Shown here piece after piece: positions 24,231 to 34,600 of a DNA stretch of 64,000 bases (positions within the stretch are counted from its first letter, which is position 1; the number at the start of each line of letters is the position of its first letter). The stretch is from Amaurobius ferox (lineage: Eukaryota; Arthropoda; Arachnida; Araneae; Amaurobiidae), in the NCBI GenBank assembly GCA_951213105.1, contig OX578133.1:138613203-138677202 (forward strand), read 5' to 3'. Made by a program: the position numbers and the translations under genes. The notes beneath the pieces are model-generated. The model ran no database searches. It saw nothing but the letters and a program-made list of their open reading frames with translations, and was not told where the DNA came from.

Positions 24231-25589
24231 CACTCTGTTGCGAAAATATATATGTATACACCCATAAGAAACAGTCGCGAAACTCAGCAGGCATGTATCG
24301 TTTGAGGAGATATGCAAATGATTAGAATTTGGGCATAAAAAGTCTTATTAAGAAATGGTGGCAACAAGATGATATTTTAGTAAGTGGTAAATCCTCCCCT
24401 GGCAGCTATATAAGCCGATATTCGGTGCGACATAGAGTCAATTAAGTTGCTTGTGTCCCTCTGTGGAAGATTCTGCCACAAAGGTTACAACTGGTTCGCT
24501 AATTCAGTGTTATTCTGAGAAGGCTGCAATTGCCGTCCCAACATAACCCAGACGTGTTCTAATGATGATAGGTTAGGGTACCTGGATGGCTATGGGAAGG
24601 TATTAAATTCTCAAAGACATTGTTGAGAAAGTCGTGCAGTATGTGGTCGAGCGTTGTCTTATTGGTAAATAAAACCTGGGTGGCTTAACAGCATAGGCAA
24701 AATAATCGGCTGTAGAATATCGTCGACGTAAGGCGAGCCATCAGATTGGCTTGCAGCAAAACTAGAGAAGATCTGCTGTCCCACGATATGGCTCCCCAGA
24801 CTGTCATACCACGTGTAATGGCTGGGTGCCGATCGACAACAAATGCGGGATCGGAACGCTGGTCAGTCCTCTTCCACAGACGTATACGGCGGTCATCAGC
24901 ACTGAAAGAGAGGCGAGATTCGTAGCTAAAGCAACATGTCTCCAATCGAACACTGTCCAGACTGACCGAGGTGGTTACCAATCCAGATGGTTCTGCCTAT
25001 ATTAAGGGGTTGGTGGTAGGCGCTTTAATGGACGCTGACAGCTAATCCCACATTCTGCCAGTCATTTCCGAACAATATTCCTTGATACAGGATGTATGGA
25101 TGGCAAACGCCTTCGAATGGATGATGGCGACTCATTGTTGTGGACGTGGCTCCTCTCCTTACTGCACGATCTTCTCGCGCAGTTATCTGTCTGGGGTGTT
25201 CTGAGCTTTTTCAATGGTTACATGAGCCCAACTACCATCCCGCTCCAACCAAGATAGCGACTGATACGTCTGTTGGACCAACTAACATCTTATGATGCAA
25301 CCTGTCTCTAAATCCGTCAATTGTTCGTAGCGCCATCGATGCTCAAAGGCATCTTTGTACAGTATCGGAGCAGAAAATCCAGTTCCAATTGTCCGTGAGT
25401 GAGAATACCGGTCGTTTTAAATGTTGCACGATGCGTCGTTCTCATGCGCATTACATGAACCCTATAACATCAGTGGCACTGACAGTTTGATCATTTGCAT
25501 AACTCTTAAAACGGCATTTGCATACTGAGTTTCGCGGATGTAGCTTAATTTTTTTTATGGGTGCATACATTTTTTTGCAACATCGAGCG
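24231..25589 (-). mobile_element. Full-length Tc1-like transposon (1,359 bp)
   Basis: Both ends abut TA (24229-24230 and 25590-25591), the Tc1 target. The terminal inverted repeats align with gaps: cactctgttgcgaaaa at the left, and cgctcgatgttgcaaaaa on the complement at the right. Both continue through tgtat.cacccataa, cgcgaaactcag and atatgcaaatgat-like text. The single transposase gene is on the minus strand and is broken. Confidence 0.85.
24310..25380 (-). pseudogene. Tc1-like transposase, inactivated
   Basis: A DDE transposase of the Tc1/mariner superfamily would cut and reinsert the element at TA. On the minus strand, 24981-24685 reads without stops and contains VWGAISWDSRSSLVLLQANL, the conserved block after the central catalytic region. 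The preceding motif reads FSYESRLSFSADDRRIRLWK. In relatives this is FSDESRF, so the catalytic Asp position holds Tyr. N-terminal sequence (25330-25000) and C-terminal sequence (24680-24370, with EHVWVMLGRQLQPSQ) lie in other frames with stops. The copy is dead. It is closely related to the fragment at 55490-56060. Confidence 0.8.
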
Positions 25590-25591
25590 TA

Positions 25592-26283
25592 TATCTAAAT
25601 AAGACTAAATACGAGTATATGACTTATTTTTAAATGTTTACTATGCTTATGAAATCAGCATTATAATATTTAATTTCCAAATGCATGTATATTACAAACA
25701 GGTATTAGAAATATGTTGCAATGTATTTATAGATTATATAAAAATCATTGTCATGGATTTAAGATTGCCGAACACGTTATTATCTCGTTTTCGCAGTCGT
25801 AATTATTACAAAACAAAAACTTGTTGCATGCAAGAATTTTGTTATTTTATTCATGTCTTGTTTTCGAAACGCACTGTTGGCAAAAGAAATCACGCATAAA
25901 ATGCAAATAAGACTGAACTTTTGTAAAGGTCAAGCAGAATAAACAAACATACAATTATGTATTCAAAATGGCAATTTGCCGAGAAAGAATGATAAAATGT
26001 GTTGATTCTTGAGATATTCAATAATTTTCTCTTCACTATAATTAATGTTGCGTTTCTTAAACATGTAAAATGATTTTATAAGACAGGTGTAGGTAATATC
26101 TTTGATTGGAGGAATGCAGTACTAATTGTAAAAATACTTATTGCGCATGTATGTATGTATGTAAGTCAGGATCAAGAGGTTATAGATCCCCTGAACAAAC
26201 TGTACATTGGTGATTCCCTCATCAAAGTACAGCACTTCACTGGCAGCGGTCAGCAAGTTTTAGACGCAAAAACCTCATTTTAC
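25592..26283. other. Non-coding stretch
   Basis: No gene was seen. A short tetranucleotide run (atgt)n lies at 26146-26164. Confidence 0.4.
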
Positions 26284-26388
26284 AGGATAAGATAAAATAA
26301 CCACCTCAGTCAAAGAAATAAATTGAGGTTTCTCTGCAACAGAAACCTTTACTTCTTTTATTGAGGTGATTGCTTTGCCTTATCATCC
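26284..26388. repeat. Imperfect inverted repeat (arms about 50 bp)
   Basis: The left arm starts aggataagataaaataacc, and the complement of the right arm starts aggatgataaggcaaagc. Both continue cacctca, aaagaa.taaa and ggtttct, separated by about 5 bases. Confidence 0.6.
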
Positions 26389-26495
26389 TGAAAAAGAAAG
26401 AAGAGAATTTTGCTTTCGAAACCGGTTGATACCTTATACCAATTAGGTGCTGTATTTTAATTTTTCTGTTATTTTTGTAGCAGTTTGAATGTATA

Positions 26496-27248
26496 CAGGG
26501 TTTCTAGGAAAGCAAACTCCCCAATAATTTTGCAAGGAATGGTCCATGGGTGTACATATTAGATCTGTCTATAGTAAAGCCACCATGCCCAATCGAATAA
26601 AAGATTCGAGCACCCCTAGTGGAGAATTTAAAAAGTTAGGATAATAAACTTGGCAACATAGCGGGATAGACAAAATAAGTCAATGACAAAGTTGTAGAGC
26701 ATTGTATAATGAGTAGAAATCGACCATAAAACTGTTACAGATGTCTTTTATTTAGCACAATAGGGCTATTGGCGAATGACTGCCCTGTTCAGGAATGCTA
26801 AAATGAACACTTACATGCACAGAAATCTAATGTACAGCTTGTTGAAAATACTGCCCCCCCCCCATCAGTAGCAATGTGCATTTGAATTCCAGAAATAATA
26901 TTACCATGTACTTTGACAAGCATTGCAGGTTACAATATGTTACACGCCCTGATGATACAACGTTTTGACATGTATTTATGGCCTACCATATACATATTTC
27001 ATGCATTCCTGATGTTAATTTCTATATATTAGACAATGCTCCACACTTTATAATTGACTTTTTTCGCCTACCTTACATCACTTTGTTGCCGAGTTAAAAA
27101 ATTCTGACTTTTTAAATTCCCCACTAGGAGCACTGCATTCACTTTATTCGATTGGAAATCATCACTTTGTTAAAGATAGACCTAATGTGTACACTAATGG
27201 ACTTTACCAAAGTTACTGGGGTGCTTAAGGCCTTTCCAAGGAACCCTG
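26496..27248. mobile_element. Long-TIR non-autonomous DNA transposon (MITE)
   Basis: The ends are cagggtttctaggaaa and the complement cagggttccttggaaa. Similarity between the arms continues for about 230 bp on each side, including cctagtgg.gaatttaaaaag and gagcattgt.taat, so it would fold back over most of its length. There is no coding capacity, and flanking duplications are unclear. The superfamily is undetermined. Confidence 0.7.
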
Positions 27249-27249
27249 A

Positions 27250-28268
27250 AAGATTATAACAAAGTAAACTGATTCTGTTAGTAATATATTTCAAGGAGAA
27301 AAGTTTTCTGGATTTCCAAGATTTATTAAACAACTTTTTTTTTTAACGTTATTCATTTTTCGAGACTTAAGAATCTGAATGACCGATTTTATACTGCACT
27401 TTCACTTGATGAACATATATTACCAGAGACCAATCTATTGAAATAAAAAATAGTAACAGACACAAGCCAACACTCCAAGGGGAAGGAAGGATAAAATAAT
27501 TTTATGAACTCATGGATTTTTGACATAATTTTAAGATACAAAATATTGTGAATTAACCTTTATATTTATATTTGATACTCACATGTGCCAATTGTATCAA
27601 AAATATTTTGAATAACAATTAAATAACTTATCTCAAATATTTTTTTAATGTTACTTAAATGAAAATATATTAATCCTTAATTAAAATTATAGATGTAATT
27701 ATAGATGCAAATACATCAAATTACAACATATGCTCATCAAAAGTCTGTATTTTGAAGTACTAATGATATTTAGACAATACCCCTTCCTTCCTTTCATTGA
27801 TAATACTTTTAAAATTATTTTTTCTGAATTAGAAATAAAATAAATATAAAAGGATGCAAACAGATTGCTAAAAGGGAAAATATTTTTACAATAGAACAAA
27901 ATATACCAAAGATAGAGAAGAAATGCAGATTTTCGTGATATTACCAAAGGGTTATTTATAAATTCTTTCTAATGCATGAAATACCATTCTATGATTGTAT
28001 AGTAATCAGCATCTGGTTCTTAAGTCTAGAATGCTATGTATGCATTGATATACATTTGCTACCTGTTTAATTACAGGGAATCAAGCCATAGATTGTGATC
28101 CAGGTTTCAGTCACAGTATTGTCACACAATATGGCTTTTCTGGCATCTAACGTAACTTTAGCATACTTTGTCTCAGAAAATCAGTCATAAAAGACATCTG
28201 CTTTGCAGAAATGCATGACTTCCCGTTTTCCTTAATTGCAAAATTTTAAAAACTTAGGATGAGATACA
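27250..28268. other. Non-coding AT-rich stretch
   Basis: Nothing was recognised. Confidence 0.4.
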
Positions 28269-28304
28269 TACCTTACACCTCAGGGTAGGTCGGACAGTCT
28301 GGGT
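28269..28304 (+). mobile_element. SINE 3'-end fragment
   Basis: ccttacacct, ggtaggtcgga and cagtctgggt match the last bases of the SINE body. No flanking duplication was found. Confidence 0.7.
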
Positions 28305-29385
28305 GGAACAAATAAAAATTTAGAATGCCCAGTTTTAAGCTACAATGGATACATACATATTGTACATAAGACACCACTCTAAAAATACTTGATTTGTGTT
28401 CTAAGATGCCCAAATGTGAAAATCCATTTTAATACTTCTCTACACATATACAATGTATTGTAGGGAATGCCAAATGGTGTTTCATTGTATTATTAAAACT
28501 CATGAGAATATATTATAGATTTGTATACAGTCAAACATATCATATATGGTCTAGGGATGCACTGTCACTGCATTGCCAACTCCTGTTCTAAAACAGTTAA
28601 TAAAATTGCAGATATATAGAAAATTTACAGAACAATAAGGGAGAGTTGGACAAAACTGGGTATATAATGCTTATTCAATTGCTTTCACAAATCAGATTAG
28701 AAAACAAAGATAGTTTTTCACACCATTAAATTCAACTAATTTATGGTTGGTCCAATGGTATATGGTCCAAAATTTGCTTAAAATGTAAATAATAAAAATT
28801 AAGTGTTAAATCATAAAAATCTATCCAGTTTGACACCAAGATGGAGTCAAATTGGGAAACTATTTAAATCAAAGTAAAGCTTGTTGATATTTAAAAAAAT
28901 TAATCTTATTTTACATGAATTGTAAAAAATACATAAACTTTATATATATATATGGTCTTTGATATAATAGTGTCGCAATTATTAATTCTTGCAGAAACTC
29001 TCATAAAAATAACAGTAAATTAAGGTGGACATCACATTAATATTAAATTGTGCATTTTAGTTTGCAAAACGCATAAATAAAATATAAGTCATCCCCTGCT
29101 TCACTGCAAGTTTTGTGATCCTAATAGTGGCATTTAAAGCACTGAATTCAGGGTCAGTACTGGCTGACAAGAAGTATTCGATTTGACCATGCTGTCTCAC
29201 ATTAAATAAAACATAGCATCATCAAGGCCATATTAAATGTTTATTCAAACCTAATTGGTCTGCACAGGCATCTAGGGAATCCAATTATCTCCAAAGAGGA
29301 GCTTAAAAACTTTGATAATAGAGTACATTCTTTAAATATGCATATGTATGATAAAATAGTGTTATTTATGGTTAACGTACCTGAG

Positions 29386-29403
29386 ATGAAGAAGAAGCTC
29401 TGG
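29386..29403 (+). CDS. Predicted six-codon first coding exon of the secreted-protein gene
   Basis: The sequence codes MKKKLW and is followed by gtttaag, a possible though weak 5' splice site. Splicing to the acceptor at 30176-30177 keeps phase 0 and puts a basic n-region in front of the hydrophobic stretch of the next exon, giving a textbook signal peptide. Inference only: the alternative is translation from the ATG at 30178 with an untranslated first exon elsewhere. Confidence 0.4.
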
Positions 29404-30177
29404 GTTTAAGGCAGCTGCAATAAGCAAAAGATTTAAAATTTCTGAGCTAGAATACTTCTTGTACTTTCTACTAGTACATGTATATGAAGACCAAATACTT
29501 TGATCATGAACAAAATACTCTGAAATCTACATTGTAACATAGCACAGATATTCTTAAATTTTATAAGCACATCTGTGCTGATAAGATGTAGTAATATGTA
29601 GATATGTTATGATGTAGATTTGGTATTACCAATATTGCATCGGTTCTAGTAATACAATAGCCAAAAATAAAGAATTAAAAAATTAAGCAGTTTTATATAT
29701 TATAATGCAAATTTCAAGCAAAATAAAAAAATATCAGGTTTTAAGTACTATACTTACATTTTATGAATTTAAGCAATGTACTAATTCTGTTATAACTTTT
29801 TTTATGTGTTTATAAAATCTTATGAAGCACGCCTTAATTAAAAAAAATTTCACCTAATTTACAAAGGAATTTTTAATTTTTTACAATTGTGCTATCTGCA
29901 ATCAGAATGTTGGTTCTACTTACATTTAGATAATTATTCATGATTTGAAATAAACAAGAAATTGAAAATTTCTTGCCTTTGTTTATGGCTATAAAGCTGT
30001 TATCAAATTTTCTTATTTTATATTGAATTTTCTGTTTTGTATAACAGTATGTTTCTCTTTTAACAAAATGTGAAATATGCTCTCTTACAATATATGCAAT
30101 CAATATTGTTACATTTTAATGTTTGACTATATTTATAAAAGTATATGCATATTTTAACATATATTTAATTTATACAG

Positions 30178-30855
30178 ATGCTGTTCATGTTCAGTGCTGT
30201 AGTTACATTAGTCTTTTCCTTTCCAACTGGGATAGAGAATGATAACAGCACAGACATTGCACAATATGCTAGTGATGTCTATGACTCTATGGAAAATAGA
30301 AAGCCATTAATGGTTTTGTTGGAGGAGAAAATCCCAAATGCTGGATCTGTGGTAGTAGAGTTTGTTTATAATGGAAACAGTGAAAATCCTGCTGCTTCAA
30401 TAGCTACAGATAAGGATAAATATGCTATAGATTCACAAAAACAAGAGGGAAATGACAAAATTATAAATTTAAAGCAAAAAGTGACATTGAAATCTACACA
30501 GATAAATACAGAACAGAAGAATCATGGACAGCCAACTGATCCAGCTACCAGTTTTAGCATAAAAGAAAATGTGAAAGTTATGGGAAGGTCATCTGTAATA
30601 CCTGAAGAAGTGTCACAAATATCTGGAAAATATCCAAAATACTTTTTTGATGTCTTCAATCCAATTCAACCATTTCCAGAATTGCAAAATGAAAGATTAA
30701 ACCAAATACGTACTGAAAAGTTACAAAGCGAAATAGTTGATGCATATCTACCAATTTATTCAAAAGAACAGAAAAAATCCATCAATATTGCAGGACCTCA
30801 ACTGAATCCATTATCAGTATATGACAGATATTTCACACAGCCAATATTTGATTAA
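30178..30855 (+). CDS. Unrecognised secreted-type protein (terminal coding exon)
   Basis: I do not recognise this 225-codon open frame. It starts directly after tttatacag, a good 3' splice site, and an in-frame stop lies a few codons upstream, so the exon begins here. Residues 2-15 (LFMFSAVVTLVFSF) form a hydrophobic signal-peptide core with no basic residue before it, and the exon at 29386 could supply one. The mature part is polar and rich in Asn, Lys, Gln and Ser, without cysteine pairs or transmembrane segments. Its C-terminal third has aromatic/proline motifs such as KYPKYFFDVFNPIQPFPEL and SVYDRYFTQPIFD. Isolated RK and KK sites do not suggest a classical neuropeptide precursor. Codon use and length without stops in AT-rich DNA favour a real gene. 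It converges with BLOC1S3. Confidence 0.7.
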   Translation: MLFMFSAVVTLVFSFPTGIENDNSTDIAQYASDVYDSMENRKPLMVLLEEKIPNAGSVVVEFVYNGNSENPAASIATDKDKYAIDSQKQEGNDKIINLKQKVTLKSTQINTEQKNHGQPTDPATSFSIKENVKVMGRSSVIPEEVSQISGKYPKYFFDVFNPIQPFPELQNERLNQIRTEKLQSEIVDAYLPIYSKEQKKSINIAGPQLNPLSVYDRYFTQPIFD

Positions 30856-30860
30856 ATAAA
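30855..30860 (+). terminator. Polyadenylation signal overlapping the stop codon
   Basis: aataaa begins on the last base of the TAA stop at 30853-30855. A T/GT-rich stretch (ttttttattgtgtgc) follows about 35 bases later, the usual arrangement for cleavage. The 3' UTR would be only about 20-30 nt. Confidence 0.55.
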
Positions 30861-31345
30861 ACAAAACCAAGTCTATTCAATCAATATCAATTATTTTTTA
30901 TTGTGTGCAAAATGCAAGTTGCTTACATCAAAAGTCAAATTTGATAAAATAGTTAATAAGAACTCTGGATATGAAGAGTGTGCTTGCTACAAATTTACTA
31001 GATGAGCTATATTTATTCAACAAGTAATACAAAATTTGATGAACTGAATTACAAATGCCTGATACACAATTTCTTAAAAGATGTTTAACTATATCATAAA
31101 AGTTTTTTACACCAAATTAAATAGTTATAGAACTAGAATTGTTATAAAGAAAACATATTTGTTTAATATATAGTTCTATTTTTAATGATTAAACATTTTT
31201 AATACATTTAGAATAAAAGGCTTGATGTTCAAATTCAAGAGTTCTGTATTTTATATATGAATTCATATAGTTAACACATAACAAAACATTTTACACAGCA
31301 AAGATGATTAAAACTAAAATATTGACATATGGAATGTAATTAGAG

Positions 31346-31351
31346 TTTATT
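31346..31351 (-). terminator. BLOC1S3 polyadenylation signal
   Basis: aataaa on the minus strand, about 215 nt after the BLOC1S3 stop codon. It is the first clear canonical signal downstream of the stop. Confidence 0.55.
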
Positions 31352-31565
31352 GATTATTATAAATGCAAAATTTTACAAAACTAATAACATTAAAAATAAT
31401 GTAAAATGTTCTATAAGAAATACAGAAACATATATACATAGATAAATGTATACATTTAAAAAATGTTCCAAAGATTGGAGAAAATTATATACAAAATAGA
31501 ATATTATCACTTCAAAAACTGGAAACAAATTTATATATATAATTTAAATAAAACTACAATTTCAA

Positions 31566-31688
31566 TCAGTCAGGCGTATTGGGTGTTTCACAAATATCAG
31601 GCAAAAATGAACCAGTTCTTAATGCTTCCATTTTATCTTCCATGTCAAATAGGTCATTTGTTAGCCTTCTGATAGTATTTCGTAGTTC
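31566..31688 (-). CDS. BLOC1S3: BLOC1S3 exon 6 (stop codon)
   Basis: 123 nt with acceptor cttattag|, ending at the TGA 31568-31566. It codes ELRNTIRRLTNDLFDMEDK and onward, and the family-typical end SFLPDICETPNTPD. Confidence 0.85.
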   Translation of the reverse strand, partial: ELRNTIRRLTNDLFDMEDKMEALRTGSFLPDICETPNTPD

Positions 31689-34600
31689 CTAATAAGAAAT
31701 GAATGATAAAATATAAACACAAGTTAATGATTTTTTTTATAAACAAACAATATTAATCCATTTATTTAAATCGGGTGCTTTATACAATTACAGTATTTGT
31801 ACATATAAATATATTGAAACATTAACTATTCTAGAAAACAAGCATAACTAAATATGAGTATATTATTAGCAGAACAGATTTAAATATCCAATATTTTTAC
31901 AGAATAAGTACAAAGTAACAATGTAAAGAAATGAGAAACAGCAATACCTGAACCAAAACTTGAGACTTAATTAGCTGCTGTGATATATTATGTATTTCCT
32001 TTGTTGCAGATTCATAGGGCTGTGTAACTAACTCTACAACATCTCGTCGCAGTGTCTGATTTTTTTCTCCTAAAAAACAATGAAAATTTTGTTTTTTTTT
32101 AATTATATAACAAGTTCAACAACAATACTAAGATAATAAAATTCATATAAATAAACAAGTTCAATAGATAAGTATAAAATGCTTATATTCATCAATTTCA
32201 AAGTAAAATATGCATCAATCTGAAATAATATGTAACAAATAATTGATCCAGAAAAAATATAGGTTGAACTTCTTCCAAATATCAGATGCAATTTATTAAA
32301 AATGAAATTTATTATGTGCAAGTATGTCTGAAGCAAATCTACTTTTTGATTTGTTTCAAGAAATAGAAAGATTTTCATAAAAGAAGCATGATTCACAAAT
32401 GGGGAATATAAACCAAAAACCATAAAACTAAAACAATTAAAAAGAAACATATAGCAAATTTGGCATTTAATTTCTGAATGTGGTTTCTTTTTATCATGCA
32501 TGTAAATCATAATTAATATTATGTTTTGAACATAGAATGAACATCATAATATTAATTTTGAATATCCTGACTTTCTGCAAACTTGAAAATAGTCTTCATG
32601 AATTTTGCCACTTATTAATTTTAAACAGTTCTTAACATATGTGGAATAGGTTTTGTATGAATTAAAATTTTAGTATATCACCCAATCTGGAAAATGAGTC
32701 TCTGCAGACTAAAAGTACTTTCATACTGAAATTATAAAGAATAACTATTCCTTTCACATATCTAAAAATTACAACAAAGCTCTACATATACTAAAGTCTA
32801 TCACATTTAAAAATAAAGGCCAAATATATTTTATTTAGGTCCAAATTCCCTTTAGCTATAAATGAACTTATTTTAGTTGAAATTTTTGCAGGGAGACAAA
32901 AGCAAAAGAGAACATTATTATGATACATTCCCAATATTACTTTCTTTAATCTTTGTAAAGTACTACATAATTTGTGTAAGTAAATGCTCCTTCATAAGTA
33001 ATAGTTTAATGCAATAAGTAGCCATGGGTTTGATAGCAAAAATTCAAAACATTTTACATTTTAGAAGATGAACTTAGTGATTTTAAGGAGCTTTGTTGCA
33101 TTTTCTTCTGATAAAAACTAAACTTTTCACAGTAAAACATATCAATGAAATATTTGCAATCATGCTGCTGGACAGCAATACAGACATCAGTGGACCAGTT
33201 TCTTTTGTTAAATATTATCAGCGCTGAATAAATATTAACTGCATTAGAAAAAAAACTAGTTCAATAGGGTAATTTTTATACTTGGAGTCATGCCGTAGTT
33301 CAGCAAACAGCATTGTTAAGACAGTGTTCTTGTCAAATCTGATTAGCAATAAGCAACCATTAACTAGACTGGTAGCAAGAAAACTTGGTATATAACAGTT
33401 TGTAAAAACTTTATGATGACCTATGAAATTAGACAACTGGTTTCAATGCTATTAATAGCTATTAGGTGCTAATGAGTGAAGCAAGAACAAAACCAGGGCA
33501 CCAATCCAGGTTTCTGTACTGAAAACATGATTCCAAGTTTTGGAATGCCTCAGATTAGCAAATTTTGTTATTATAAACCTTGTTTTTGAAGCTCTTTGCA
33601 GTCTGAGTTAAATTTTATGCCCCAGGTGATTGGTATGACAAACTTTATTGATAACTATAGTGATTTGCAAAATTGTGGCTCATATTAATTTTTTGCTGCT
33701 GTTGTCATATACACATATTCAGTGTTGGTGAGCTTTATCAAGAGTAAAACCAGCTCAATGATGCAGATTGCTGCACAAGGGGTAGGATAGCCAGAGGTTA
33801 GAGAATGGGGATTGCACTCGGAGGACCCAAGTTTGATCCCCTGCTCTGGCTAAACTGTCCCCACCCAAGTTTGATCCCCTGCTCTGGCTAAACTGTCCCC
33901 ATGTCTACACGTAGTATGGGCACATTAAATCTGTGGGTCTAAATCCTTTTGAAGGATTGGTGGCAAGAAGAGTATGATCCCTGTGGATATCATTCCACTG
34001 GGTTCCAGTCTAAATTAGGTGGCATTGCCCTGGCTGTCTAAACAGATACCTCACACCTTCAGGTAAGTCAGATGGTCTGGGTTGAAAAAAGCAAAGAAAG
34101 AAAGATTGCTGCACAGGAAGTAAAATGTCTGAAACAGAAGTATTAACTTCTGAGTCAAACACATCTTTACAGTTCTTGTTAGACAAATATGCAATAATAC
34201 ATTAGATTTCCCAAGTTAAAGGTTCCATTTAAAAGAATTTTTAAATATGTAATAAAAAAAAGTTTGTAAGCTATTAACTACATGGAATGCAAAACACTTA
34301 ATCTCACCTAGTCCATTTAAAATGAAAGGATGCTTTTCAAGTATAATGAATATTAGAGAGACAGAGATTCATCTCTATATATTCCCCAAGGTATTTGTCC
34401 AAATTACTCATGATTTACAAATTTGCTTTCATTTTACAATATTCTAAAGTAACAGATTAACATTAGCAAGGGAAGTAATTTTAATAAATCAAATATTTTT
34501 ACAGCAGATTATGTTTATTATTAACCAGATATAAGATCGGAGCACATTTGAAATTTAGGCACTAGTCATAGTTAATTGTCTTGCACTGTAGCTGATATGT

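Noticed and set aside
32103..32510. 135-codon minus-strand frame
   Set aside because: Lies in a BLOC1S3 intron. Its Phe/Leu/Ile-rich composition is what AT-rich DNA gives by chance.
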